Shown here piece after piece: positions 25,183-33,442 of a stretch of 64,000 nucleotides of DNA (position 1 is its first letter; each line of letters begins with the position of its first letter). The notes beneath the pieces were generated by a model. The model searched no databases and was not told where the DNA came from. It saw only the letters and a program-made list of their open reading frames with translations. The stretch lies in the NCBI RefSeq assembly GCF_002813375.1, contig NZ_PHUJ01000003.1, positions 4,588,001-4,652,000 on the forward strand, read 5' to 3'. Both the position numbers and the translations under genes were made by a program. The DNA is from Pseudonocardia alni. Lineage in GTDB: Bacteria; Actinomycetota; Actinomycetes; Mycobacteriales; Pseudonocardiaceae.

Positions 25183-25560
25183 ATGGCCGAGCTGAACCAC
25201 ACCATCGTCCACTCCCGTGACAAGCGCGCCGGGGCGGCGTACCTCGCCGAGATCCTGGGACTGCCCGAGCCGACGTCGTTCGGGCCGTTCCGGGTCGTGC
25301 GTGTCGCCAACGGCGTCGACCTGGACTTCATGGACGCCGACCCGGCGACGATCGTCCCGCAGCACTACGCGTTCCTGGTCTCCGACGACGAGTTCGACGC
25401 CGCGTTCGCCCGGATCACCGCCCGCGGCCGGCAGTACTGGGCAGACCCCGGCGGGAGCCGTCCCGGCGAGATCAACACCCACGACGGCGGCCGGGGCGTG
25501 TACTTCGACGACCCGTCCGGGCACCGCCTGGAGCTCATCACGGTGCCCTACGGCGGCTGA
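25183..25560 (+). CDS. VOC (glyoxalase/dioxygenase fold) family protein
   Basis: 125 aa single-domain vicinal-oxygen-chelate protein. Two beta-alpha-beta-beta-beta modules are visible: residues 1-55 (ELNHTIVHSRDK, with the potential metal His near residue 6) and 60-125 (QHYAFLVSDDEFDAAFARI, ending VYFDDPSGHRLELIT, where His and Glu are typical metal ligands). It could be a lyase, dioxygenase or binding protein; the substrate is not recognisable. It starts 45 nt after the SDR and probably belongs to the same transcript. Confidence 0.82.
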   Translation: MAELNHTIVHSRDKRAGAAYLAEILGLPEPTSFGPFRVVRVANGVDLDFMDADPATIVPQHYAFLVSDDEFDAAFARITARGRQYWADPGGSRPGEINTHDGGRGVYFDDPSGHRLELITVPYGG

Positions 25561-25573
25561 CGGGCGGGGACCG

Positions 25574-25858
25574 TCAGAAGGTGGGCTCGGGCAGCAGGCC
25601 CTGCTGGGCGCCGAGCCGTCGTCGCAGCACGATCTTGCGCACGCCGCCGGGGTAGAGGCGCAGCCGGGACAGCTCCCAGCCGGAGAACTCGGCCTGGATC
25701 GCCAGCCGCACCGACGCCGTCAGCCGGGAGACGTCCCCCTCGATGCGCACCGGGCGGTACTCGTACCGGTCGTCGGTCCAGCCGTCGCCGTCCCGAGTCC
25801 CGGCCACCCGATTCCCGGCGGCGGAGTCCTCCGACCCGTTCCCAGCGCCCTCGGTCAT
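25574..25858 (-). CDS. DUF5703 family protein
   Basis: 94 aa protein. An Asp/Gly-rich N-terminus is followed by the conserved core YEYRPVRIEG and AIQAEFSGWELSRLRLYPGG, then VLRRR. This is the DUF5703 family, found near uppP in many Actinobacteria (compare Rv2137c). Small, soluble, function unknown. It is on the opposite strand to uppP, as a short convergent neighbour of the VOC gene. The start is ATG. Confidence 0.78.
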   Translation of the reverse strand: MTEGAGNGSEDSAAGNRVAGTRDGDGWTDDRYEYRPVRIEGDVSRLTASVRLAIQAEFSGWELSRLRLYPGGVRKIVLRRRLGAQQGLLPEPTF

Positions 25859-25963
25859 GCGTGCCTCCCGGTCGTGCCGTGCTCGTCGGTGCCCACCGGG
25901 TGAACGGTGGGTGTCGCGTCGGGCATTCCCACTGTAAAGGGCACCCGGGCCGGCGGGGGAGGC

Positions 25964-26911
25964 TCAGACGGGGTCGCTCACGTCGTCGAGCGCGGTGCGG
26001 ATCTCGGCGGGCAGCACGAGGTCCTCGGCTGCGAGCGAGGCCCGCAGCTGGGCCGCATCCCGCGCCCCGACGACGGCCGAGGCCACCCCCGGGCGGTCCC
26101 GCACCCAGGTCAGCGCCACCGACAGCGGTGAGGTGCCGAGCCCGTCGGCGGCGGTGAGGACCGACTGGACGATCCGCGCCGAGTGCTCGGTGCGGCGCGC
26201 CTCCACGTACGAGGCCAGCAGCGCGCTCGCGCCCCGCGAGTCCGCCGGGGTGCCGTCGGTGTACTTGCCCGTGAGCACCCCCCGGCCCAGCGGAGCCCAG
26301 GCCAGCAGCCCGAGGCCGTGGTACCGGGCGGCGGGCAGGAGCTCGGCCTCCGGTTCCCGGGCGAGCAGCGAGTACTCCACCTGCGCCGACACCGGACGGC
26401 AGACGGCCGGGTCGGGCCCGGCGGTGGCGCCACCCGCGACGGTCGCCAGCTGCCAGCCGGCCGGGGCGACCAGCCCGGCGTAGCGCACCCGTCCGGAGTA
26501 GACGGCGACCTGCACCGCGGACAGCGTCTCGTCCAGCGGCACCCGGGGGTCCCAGCCGGGGAACTGCCACAGGTCCAGGTGCCCGGTGCCCAGCCGGCGC
26601 AGCGTGCGGTCCAGTGAGCGCAGCAGCGCGGTCCGCGAGGCCCGTTCACCCGCGTCGGGGGCGGCCGTGCCGCGTCCGGCGAGGACGACGTCGTCGCGAC
26701 GCACGGTGCCCCGCAGCAGCCCGCCGAGCACCTGCTGGGCGGCGCCGCCGCCGTAGTCCTCGGCGGTCTCGACGAGGGTCCCGCCGACGTCGACGAACGC
26801 GCGCAGCTGGTCCGCGGCATCGGCGGGGGAGGTGTCCTCGCCCCAGGTCATGGTGCCCAGGCCGACCCGCGACACCTCGAGGCCGCTGCTGCCCACCGGT
26901 CTGCGTTGCAC
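25964..26911 (-). CDS. Aldo/keto-reductase family protein with altered catalytic tetrad
   Basis: 315 aa TIM-barrel protein that aligns throughout with actinobacterial AKRs: QRRPVGSSGLEVSRVGLGTMTWG at the start, SLDRTLRRLGTGHLDLWQF, SAQVEYSLLAREPEAELLPA, and APLGRGVLTGKY. The Tyr of the tetrad is kept (EDYGGG) but the other three positions appear changed: the Asp of 'DTA' is Glu (VETA), the Lys of 'ATK' is Arg (LAGRG), and the His of 'QIH/QVH' is Pro (WQFPGW). Reductase activity is therefore doubtful. It may bind a nucleotide or work as a non-catalytic homologue. GTG start at 26911. It is divergent from uppP. Confidence 0.83.
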   Translation of the reverse strand: MQRRPVGSSGLEVSRVGLGTMTWGEDTSPADAADQLRAFVDVGGTLVETAEDYGGGAAQQVLGGLLRGTVRRDDVVLAGRGTAAPDAGERASRTALLRSLDRTLRRLGTGHLDLWQFPGWDPRVPLDETLSAVQVAVYSGRVRYAGLVAPAGWQLATVAGGATAGPDPAVCRPVSAQVEYSLLAREPEAELLPAARYHGLGLLAWAPLGRGVLTGKYTDGTPADSRGASALLASYVEARRTEHSARIVQSVLTAADGLGTSPLSVALTWVRDRPGVASAVVGARDAAQLRASLAAEDLVLPAEIRTALDDVSDPV

Positions 26912-27079
26912 GGTCGCCGAGCCTAGGCGCGCGGGCCCGCGGGACCGGTGAGGGCGCGCAGAGTGACCCCCGTCTCGGCGAGTACGGTGACGGCCCGTGA
27001 TCATCCAGGAGCCGAGCCGCCAGGACCGGACGACGCCGGACCGGGGCGCCCCGGCCCGCGGCCGCGACGGGAGCCGTTC

Positions 27080-27901
27080 GTGAGCTGGCTCGAGGTCGTC
27101 GTCCTCGGGATCGTCCAGGGGCTCACCGAGTTCCTCCCGGTGTCCTCCTCGGCGCACCTGCGGATCGTCTCGGCGGTCGGTTTCGGCGGGGACCCGGGGG
27201 CGGCGTTCACCGCCGTCTCCCAGCTCGGCACCGAGGCCGCGGTGATCGTCTACTTCGCCAAGGACATCTGGCACCTGTTCCTCACCTGGGTGCGCGGGTT
27301 CCGCGACGCGGAGGTCCGCGCCACCGACGACTACCGGCTGGCCTGGCTGGTCATCATCGGGTCGGTCCCGATCGCGGTGCTCGGGGTGCTGTTCAAGGAC
27401 CAGATCGAGGGCGTCGCCCGGAACCTCTGGCTGGTCGCGACCACGCTGATCGTGTTCGGTGTCCTGCTCGGCCTGGCCGAGCGCTTCGGCAAGCAGGTCA
27501 AGCCGGTCGAACGGATCACCGTCAAGGACGGCATCCTGCTCGGCTTCGCCCAGGCCATGGCGCTGATCCCGGGCGTCTCGCGGTCCGGTGGCACGATCAC
27601 CGCCGGCCTGTTCCTGGGGCTGACCCGGCCCGCGATCGTGCGGTACTCGTTCCTGCTGGCGATCCCGTCGGTGTTCGGGGCCGGCCTGTTCACGCTGCCC
27701 GACGTGTTCGCCGGCGACGGCCCGTCCGGGGCGCAGATGCTCGTGGCGGTGGTGGTCGCGTTCGTCGTCGGCTACGCGGTGATCGCCTGGCTGCTCCGGT
27801 TCGTGCAGAACAACACCGTCTACGTGTTCGTCGCCTACCGGATCGCGCTGGGTGTCGCCCTGCTCGCCGCCCTGTCGCTCGGCGCGGTCAGCGCGTACTG
27901 A
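27080..27901 (+). CDS. uppP: Undecaprenyl-diphosphatase UppP (BacA)
   Basis: Dephosphorylates undecaprenyl pyrophosphate at the membrane, recycling the lipid carrier for peptidoglycan and other polymers; overproduction gives bacitracin resistance in relatives. 273 aa with about eight helices. Diagnostic motifs: [18 protein letters not shown] with the catalytic Glu and Ser cluster near residues 10-27, and [19 protein letters not shown] near residue 165 with the essential Arg. GTG start with GGGAG upstream. It heads a run of four closely spaced genes: uppP, phosphatase, DUF3090, SCO1664. Confidence 0.95.
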   Translation: MSWLEVVVLGIVQGLTEFLPVSSSAHLRIVSAVGFGGDPGAAFTAVSQLGTEAAVIVYFAKDIWHLFLTWVRGFRDAEVRATDDYRLAWLVIIGSVPIAVLGVLFKDQIEGVARNLWLVATTLIVFGVLLGLAERFGKQVKPVERITVKDGILLGFAQAMALIPGVSRSGGTITAGLFLGLTRPAIVRYSFLLAIPSVFGAGLFTLPDVFAGDGPSGAQMLVAVVVAFVVGYAVIAWLLRFVQNNTVYVFVAYRIALGVALLAALSLGAVSAY

Positions 27902-27930
27902 CCGCCGTCACTCCCGTAGCCTCGGTCGGC

Positions 27931-28638
27931 GTGACGACCTTGATCCTGCTGCGGCACGGCCGGTCCACCGCGAACACCGCGGGCGTGCTGGCCGGGCGCA
28001 CCCCGGGCGTGGAGCTCGACGACCGCGGCCGCGAGCAGGCGGCGGCCGTCGTCGACCGGCTCGCGACCCTGCCGATCGCCTCGGTCGTGACCTCCCCGCT
28101 GGAGCGGTGCCGCCAGACCGTCGCGCCGCTCGCGGCGGCCCGCGGGCTGGAGCCGGTCGTCGAGGACGACCTGGCCGAGGTCGACTACGGCGCGTGGACC
28201 GGGCGGAAGATCACCGACCTGCTCAAGGAGGACCTGTGGAAGGTCGTCCAGGCGCACCCGTCGGCCGCGACCTTCCCGGACGGCGAGTCCCTGGCCGGGA
28301 TGCAGGCCCGCTCGGTCGCGGCGGTGCGTCGCCACGTCGCCCGGGTCCGGGCCGAGCACGGCGAGGACGCGATCGTCCTGGCCTGCAGCCACGGGGACGT
28401 GATCAAGGCGATCCTCGCCGACGCGCTGGCCAGCCACCTCGACAACTTCCAGCGGATCGTCGTCGACACCTGCTCGGTGAGCGTCGTCACCTACACCGAG
28501 CTGCGGCCGTTCGTCGCGCGGATGAACGAGCAGTCCGGCGACGTCGCGAGCCTGGTCCCCAAGCCGAAGCCCGCCGAGGGCGAGGAACAGCCGGTGAACG
28601 CCTCCGACGCCGTGGTCGGGGGTTCCACGAACGCGTGA
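27931..28638 (+). CDS. Histidine phosphatase family protein (MSMEG_4193-like phosphomutase)
   Basis: 235 aa branch-1 histidine phosphatase. The catalytic His is in LLRHGRSTANTAG near residue 9; SPLERCRQT supplies the second Arg, DYGAWTG the following conserved turn, and the second His is in ACSHGDVIK near residue 151. The Pro/Glu-rich tail is unstructured. In M. tuberculosis the equivalent gene (Rv2135c) also follows uppP, where a phosphoserine or phosphosugar substrate is unresolved. It starts 29 nt after uppP with a GTG. Confidence 0.88.
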   Translation: MTTLILLRHGRSTANTAGVLAGRTPGVELDDRGREQAAAVVDRLATLPIASVVTSPLERCRQTVAPLAAARGLEPVVEDDLAEVDYGAWTGRKITDLLKEDLWKVVQAHPSAATFPDGESLAGMQARSVAAVRRHVARVRAEHGEDAIVLACSHGDVIKAILADALASHLDNFQRIVVDTCSVSVVTYTELRPFVARMNEQSGDVASLVPKPKPAEGEEQPVNASDAVVGGSTNA

Positions 28639-28736
28639 GGCGGGGGGTGATCCACCTCGCATCGTCCCTGGTGGACGCACCCACAGGTGACCGCGGGGAT
28701 GCCCCCGCAGCCGGATACGCCTACCCTGGAAGGGTC

Positions 28737-29321
28737 ATGGCACGCGTCATCCACGTCTTCCGCCGACCCGACCGCTTCGTGGCCGGGACCGTCGGCGAGC
28801 CCGGCGATCGCGCCTTCTACCTGCAGGCGATCGAGAGCAGCCGCACGATCAGTGTGCTGCTGGAGAAACAGCAGGTCTCGGTGCTGGCCGAACGCATCAC
28901 GGCGCTGCTGGGCGAGGTGTCGAAGCGCTTCGGCGAGGACAACCTGCTCGGCGCGACCGTGGCCACGGGGTCCTCGGACAGCGACCCGCTCGCGGTCCCG
29001 CTGGAGGAGGAGTTCCGGGTCGGGACCATGGGCCTGGGCTGGGACGCCGACTCGAGCTCGATCGTCGTCGAGCTGCTCGCGGTCACCGAGGAGGAGATCG
29101 ACGAGTCGGTCGTCCTCGACGACACCGAGGAGGGCCCGGACGCGCTGCGCGTGTTCCTGTCCCCGACGGCGGCCAAGGCCTTCGCCGAGCGCGCCGAGAA
29201 GGTCGTCGACGCGGGCCGTGCCCCGTGCCCGCTCTGCGCCGAGCCGCTCGACCCCGAGGGCCACGTCTGCGTGCGCCTCAACGGCTACCACGACCGCAAC
29301 CCCGTGGCCGGGACGGAGTGA
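28737..29321 (+). CDS. DUF3090 family protein
   Basis: 194 aa soluble acidic protein conserved in Actinobacteria next to the phosphatase and SCO1664 genes. It opens RVIHVFRRPDRFVAGTVGEPG, has a central ISVLLEKQQVSVLAERI helix and an acidic stretch EEEIDESVVLDDTEEGPD. The C-terminus carries a Cys-x2-Cys plus distal Cys pattern, APCPLCAEPLDPEGHVC, suggesting a small zinc ribbon with HDRNP after it. Function unknown. GGAAGGG precedes the ATG, and its stop overlaps the next start. Confidence 0.88.
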   Translation: MARVIHVFRRPDRFVAGTVGEPGDRAFYLQAIESSRTISVLLEKQQVSVLAERITALLGEVSKRFGEDNLLGATVATGSSDSDPLAVPLEEEFRVGTMGLGWDADSSSIVVELLAVTEEEIDESVVLDDTEEGPDALRVFLSPTAAKAFAERAEKVVDAGRAPCPLCAEPLDPEGHVCVRLNGYHDRNPVAGTE

Positions 29322-30205
29322 CGCTCGACCTGCGCGACCCCGCCGTGTTCGAGGTCCTGCGCACCGGCCGCATGGACATCACGGGCCGGATGGTCGACGC
29401 CTCCAACGCCACCCTGTTCGGCACCGTCTCCCTCGACGGCGTCGAGCTGCGCTGCGTGTACAAGCCGGTGCGGGGGGAGCGCCCGCTGTGGGACTTCCCG
29501 GACGGCACCCTCGCCGGGCGCGAGGTCGGTGCCTTCCTCGTCTCCGAGATCTCCGGGCTCGACGTCGTCCCGCCCACGGTGCTGCGCGACCAGGCCCCGT
29601 TCGGGACCGGCATGGTGCAGGCCTGGGTCTCCTCGGGGGACGAGGGCGCCCTGTCCGAGCCACCCGCCGACGACGCGGGCGACGAGCTGGACGGCGACAT
29701 CACCGAGGAGACCGTCCAGCTCGCCACCGAGTCGCTGGTCGAGCTGTGCGAGCCGCACGAGATCCCCGGCGGCTGGCTGCCGGTGCTCCGTGCCCGGGAC
29801 GGCGCGGGGGACCCGGTGGTGCTGGTCCACGCCGACCACCCTCAGCTGCGGGACATGGCGCTGTTCGACGTCGTCGTCAACAACGCCGACCGCAAGGGCG
29901 GGCACGTGATCCTCGCCGGGGACGGCGACGTCTACGGCGTGGACCACGGCCTGACCCTGCACACCGAGCCGAAGCTGCGCACCGTCCTGTGGGGCTGGGT
30001 CGGGGACGAGCTCGGCGAGGAGCACACGGCCGTCCTCAAGGAGCTGCGCGCCCGGCTGGCGGGCGAGTTCGCCGACGTCCTCGGCGAGCACGTCACCCGC
30101 CGCGAGGTCGCGGCGCTGCGCTCCCGGATCGACCACCTGCTCGCCGAGCCGCGCTTCCCCGGCCCGGACGGCTACGGCCCGGCCATCCCCTGGCCGGCGT
30201 TCTAG
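29318..30205 (+). CDS. SCO1664 family protein (PI3/4-kinase-like fold)
   Basis: 295 aa. The GTG start overlaps the DUF3090 stop as GTGA. The family resembles phosphatidylinositol 3/4-kinases in its core: CVYKPVRGERPLWDFP near residue 47 carries the nucleotide-binding Lys, and DVVVNNADRKGGH near residue 190 followed by VYGVDHGLTLH supplies the catalytic and metal-binding Asp/Asn pattern. The substrate in bacteria is unknown. In several Actinobacteria mshC (mycothiol ligase) comes next; here the next gene is a convergent helicase, so that link is broken. It overlaps the helD stop by 4 nt. Confidence 0.86.
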   Translation: MTLDLRDPAVFEVLRTGRMDITGRMVDASNATLFGTVSLDGVELRCVYKPVRGERPLWDFPDGTLAGREVGAFLVSEISGLDVVPPTVLRDQAPFGTGMVQAWVSSGDEGALSEPPADDAGDELDGDITEETVQLATESLVELCEPHEIPGGWLPVLRARDGAGDPVVLVHADHPQLRDMALFDVVVNNADRKGGHVILAGDGDVYGVDHGLTLHTEPKLRTVLWGWVGDELGEEHTAVLKELRARLAGEFADVLGEHVTRREVAALRSRIDHLLAEPRFPGPDGYGPAIPWPAF

Positions 30206-32544
30206 CCGGTCACCTCCAGGAGCCCGAGCCGCTGCGTCGCGCGGGTCATCGCGACGTAGAGGTCCGCCGGGTCGGCCGCCCGGATCCGCTCCGGGTCGAC
30301 GATCACGACGGCGTCGAACTCCAGGCCCTTCGACGACACCGGGGTGTGCACCGGCACGCCGGGGGCCCCCAGGTCGGTGCCGGGCGGGGCGATGACGGTG
30401 ACCGTCCCGTCGGCGGTGCGGGCCCGCTCGTCGTCGACGGCGGCGCGGACCGCGGCGCCGAGCTCCCCGGCCGGGACCGTGCGCGTCCACGGCTGCTCAC
30501 CGGTGCTGCGCACCGACTCCGGCGGGCGACGGTCCGGGGCGTAGGTCGCCAGCACCCGCGCGGCGGCGTCCATGATCTCCGACGGCGTCCGGTAGTTCAC
30601 CGTCAGCGTGCGGTGCGTCCAGCGTCCGGCCAGGTGCGGGGCGAGCACGTCGGCCCAGGCCCGGGCGCCGGCCGGGGCGCTGCGCTGGGCGAGGTCGCCG
30701 ACCGCGGTGATCGACCGCGCCGGGCAGCGCCGCAGCAGCACGTGCCAGTCCATCGCGGACAGCTCCTGCGCCTCGTCGACGACGAGGTGCCCGTAGCGCC
30801 AGTCCCGGTCCGACGCCGCGCGCTCGGCCACGGTCAGCGGCACCCCGGCGACGTGCCGCTGCGCGAGCATGTCCGCGGTCACGAAGTCGGTGGGCCGCAG
30901 CTCGTCCGGGTCCTCCCCGGCGAGCGACCGGTCCGCGGACTCCAGCACGGTCAGCACCTCGGCGGCGTAGGCGCTGTCCGGCTCCGGTGCCGTGGCGGGT
31001 GTCCCGTCGGGGACCGGGCCGAGTAGCTCGGCGAGCTCGTCGAGCAGGGGCGCGTCGGCCACGGTCCACGGCGTGCCCGGTTCCCGCCGCAGCGACTCCG
31101 GAGCACCCGCGGCGGCCAGCCGGTCCGGGTCGGCGTACAGCTCGGCCAGGGCCCGCTGCGGGGTCAGTACCGGCCACAGCTGCTCGACGGCCGCGTGGAA
31201 CCGGGGGTCGGTGCGCAACGCGTCGCGCAGCTCGGCCCGCATCTCGGCCGACACCTCGGCCGCCCCGGCGGGCTCGATCTCCGGGATGTCCAGCCCCGCC
31301 AGCAGCTCCGCGAGCTCCGGCGGGTCCTCCAGACCGACCTCGAGCCGCTCCAGCCCCTGGTCGACGAGCAGCCGCCCGAGGGTGTCGCGGAACGTGGCGC
31401 GGGCGATGTTGTGCGGCTGCCCGGTGGCACGGGCCCGGCGGCGCGCCTCGGCGGCCGGCGCCGTGCCGATCTCGACGGTGACGTCGTCCATCTCGATCGC
31501 GACCGGTGCCCCGGGCAGCTCCTGGCGGTCGTCGACGGCGCGGCGCAGCACGTCGACCATCGCGAGGTCGCCCTTGAGCCGGGTCGTCCCCGGCGGGTCG
31601 GTCGCCTCCGCCACGACGCCGTGCGCGAGGCGTCCGGGGGTGGTGAACACGACCGCGGACTCGCCGAGCGCGGGCAGTACCCCGCCGACGTAGTGCACGA
31701 ACCCCGCACTCGGCCCGACGACGAGCACGCCGCTGCGGGCGAGCCGGTCGCGGTGGGTGTAGAGCAGGTACGCGATCCGGTGCAGCGCGACGGCGGTCTT
31801 GCCCGTCCCGGGGCCGCCCTCGATCACGACGGTGCCCGACAGCGGCAGACGGATGATCTCGTCCTGCTCGGACTGGATGGTGGTGACGATGTCGCGCATG
31901 CGGGTCCCGCGCGGCGCGGTGAGGGCGGCGAGGAGCGCGGGGTCCGACGCCGACACGGTCCCGGTGCCGGGCCCGTCGCCGTCGAGGAGGTCGTCGTGGA
32001 AGCCGGCGACCCGCTCGTGCGGCGCGGTGCCGGCGACGGTGTAGTGCCGGCGCCGGGTCACACCGAGCGGGGTGACCGGGGTGGCGCAGTAGAAGGGCTG
32101 CGCGGCCGGCGCCCGCCAGTCGACCAGCGCGCTCTCGCCGTCGGCCGGGTCGGTCAGCCCGATCCGGCCGACCCGGGTCGGGGCGGCCCCGTCGACGTGG
32201 TCGAGACGCCCGAAGCACAGTCCCGCGCGGGCCGCGGTGAGCGTGCGCACCCGCTCCGAGGCGCGGTGCACCGACACGTCGCGTTCCCAGCGGGCGCTGA
32301 GCTGCTCCCCGGCACGCTCGGCGGCGGCGCCCCGGGCCTGCGCGCCCGCGGCGGCGAGCTCGTCGTCGAGCAGGGCGTGCAGCCCGCGGAGGTGCCGGGT
32401 CTCGCGGGTCAGCTCCGCCTCGTAGGCGGAAGCGGAGGTCGCCGGGGTCTTGCCATCCGTGTTATACTTAAGGTGCTGGTCCACGTTCTCGTGTTCTGAG
32501 CGCACCCTGAAGGGTAGCGCGTTCCGGGTCGTCTGCGCACTCAT
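30202..32544 (-). CDS. helD: HelD-like RNA polymerase recycling ATPase (UvrD-like helicase family)
   Basis: 780 aa. HelD proteins enter RNA polymerase channels and release stalled complexes, and relatives give rifamycin tolerance. The N-terminal arm is a long charged coiled coil (about residues 38-105), then GLCFGRLD, VDWRAPAAQPFY, Walker A EGGPGTGKTAVALHR near residue 260, Walker B VVDEAQELSAMDWH near residue 590, TAVGDLAQRSAP, NYRTPSEIM, and the final motif SSKGLEFDAVVIVDPE and VAMTRATQRL. HelD-type rather than HelR-type signatures dominate. The ATG at 32544 overlaps the stop of the TSUP gene (ATGA), but its first 40 residues are atypical, so a start near GTG codons at about residue 14 or 21 is possible. 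Confidence 0.85.
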   Translation of the reverse strand: MSAQTTRNALPFRVRSEHENVDQHLKYNTDGKTPATSASAYEAELTRETRHLRGLHALLDDELAAAGAQARGAAAERAGEQLSARWERDVSVHRASERVRTLTAARAGLCFGRLDHVDGAAPTRVGRIGLTDPADGESALVDWRAPAAQPFYCATPVTPLGVTRRRHYTVAGTAPHERVAGFHDDLLDGDGPGTGTVSASDPALLAALTAPRGTRMRDIVTTIQSEQDEIIRLPLSGTVVIEGGPGTGKTAVALHRIAYLLYTHRDRLARSGVLVVGPSAGFVHYVGGVLPALGESAVVFTTPGRLAHGVVAEATDPPGTTRLKGDLAMVDVLRRAVDDRQELPGAPVAIEMDDVTVEIGTAPAAEARRRARATGQPHNIARATFRDTLGRLLVDQGLERLEVGLEDPPELAELLAGLDIPEIEPAGAAEVSAEMRAELRDALRTDPRFHAAVEQLWPVLTPQRALAELYADPDRLAAAGAPESLRREPGTPWTVADAPLLDELAELLGPVPDGTPATAPEPDSAYAAEVLTVLESADRSLAGEDPDELRPTDFVTADMLAQRHVAGVPLTVAERAASDRDWRYGHLVVDEAQELSAMDWHVLLRRCPARSITAVGDLAQRSAPAGARAWADVLAPHLAGRWTHRTLTVNYRTPSEIMDAAARVLATYAPDRRPPESVRSTGEQPWTRTVPAGELGAAVRAAVDDERARTADGTVTVIAPPGTDLGAPGVPVHTPVSSKGLEFDAVVIVDPERIRAADPADLYVAMTRATQRLGLLEVTG

Positions 32545-33365
32545 TTCCGTCGTCGGCGGACCAGTCCGACGGTCTCGCGCGCCGCCATCGCGGTCGCGAA
32601 CGTGCCGAACACCAGCCCCAGCACGACCGCGTCGAGCGCCAGGCCGAGGACCGCGCCCGCCACCGTGCCCGGCGCGGCGGTCACCGCCAGTACAGTGCCC
32701 CACTTCCCGGACGCGGTGCCCTGACGCAGGTGCACGACCGTCCCGACGATCGAGTTCGGGATGAACATCAGCAGCGATGTCCCGGCCGCGACGTGCAGAT
32801 CCGTGCCGAACAGCAGCACCATCGCCGGCACCGCGAGCAGCCCGCCGCCGAGTCCCATCGCACCCGCCCAGGCGCCGATGACCAGGCCGACCACCGTCGC
32901 CGTCGGATACAGGAACCAGGGATCGGCGACCAGCGACGCCGGCACCACCGCCCCGCCGAGCAGCGGCACGCCCAGCGCGTCGACGAGCAGCTTCGCCGCC
33001 GTCAGCACCAGCACGGCCACCAGCAGGACCCGCAGCAGCGTCTCCGACGCGCGCGCCAGCAGCTTCGGGCCGATCCACCCGCCGACCGTGCCACCGACGA
33101 TCAGCCCGGCGCCGGTCCGCAGGTCCAGCGACCCGCCGCCGAGCGCGTAGGCGGCCGCACCGGCGACGCAGACCCCGATGTTCGCGATCGTCGACGAGCC
33201 GTGGATCCGGGCCCGCGACATCGCGGTGAACCGGTCGAGCGCGGGCACGAACAGCACTCCGCTGCCGCCGCCGATCAGCCCGCCGACGACGCCACCGACC
33301 AGGCCGGTCACGCCCACCGGCACGGCCCGGCCGTCCCGGTCCGTGTCGGGGGAGAGGCGGACCAT
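32541..33365 (-). CDS. TSUP (TauE/SafE) family membrane permease
   Basis: 274 aa with about eight helices. TSUP proteins move sulfite, sulfoacetate or other sulfur-containing anions. The two internally repeated signatures are present: GGVVGGLIGGGSGVLFVPAL near residue 26 and IGAWAGAMGLGGGLLAVPAM near residue 160, each followed by H-G/S-T-S type helices (RIHGSSTIANI and HVAAGTSLLMF). It is the upstream gene of a pair with helD, joined by a 4-nt ATGA overlap. There is no obvious functional link between the two products. Confidence 0.88.
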   Translation of the reverse strand: MVRLSPDTDRDGRAVPVGVTGLVGGVVGGLIGGGSGVLFVPALDRFTAMSRARIHGSSTIANIGVCVAGAAAYALGGGSLDLRTGAGLIVGGTVGGWIGPKLLARASETLLRVLLVAVLVLTAAKLLVDALGVPLLGGAVVPASLVADPWFLYPTATVVGLVIGAWAGAMGLGGGLLAVPAMVLLFGTDLHVAAGTSLLMFIPNSIVGTVVHLRQGTASGKWGTVLAVTAAPGTVAGAVLGLALDAVVLGLVFGTFATAMAARETVGLVRRRRK

Positions 33366-33442
33366 CGGGCCAGTGTCACCCCACCGGCGGCCCCGCCGTG
33401 CGCGGCGTCCCAGCGGGCGGGAACCGGGGATACGGTCGGCCC

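Noticed and set aside
32461-32480. TATAAC as a firm promoter for helD
   Set aside because: No in-frame start codon lies just downstream and no -35 is visible. The stretch may simply be a low-GC part of the coding sequence.
30202-32544. Assigning the helicase as HelR
   Set aside because: The GLCFGRLD, QPFY and GPSAGFVHYVGGVLP segments fit the HelD class better than the HelR sequences I recall; rifamycin-specific control elements were not seen.
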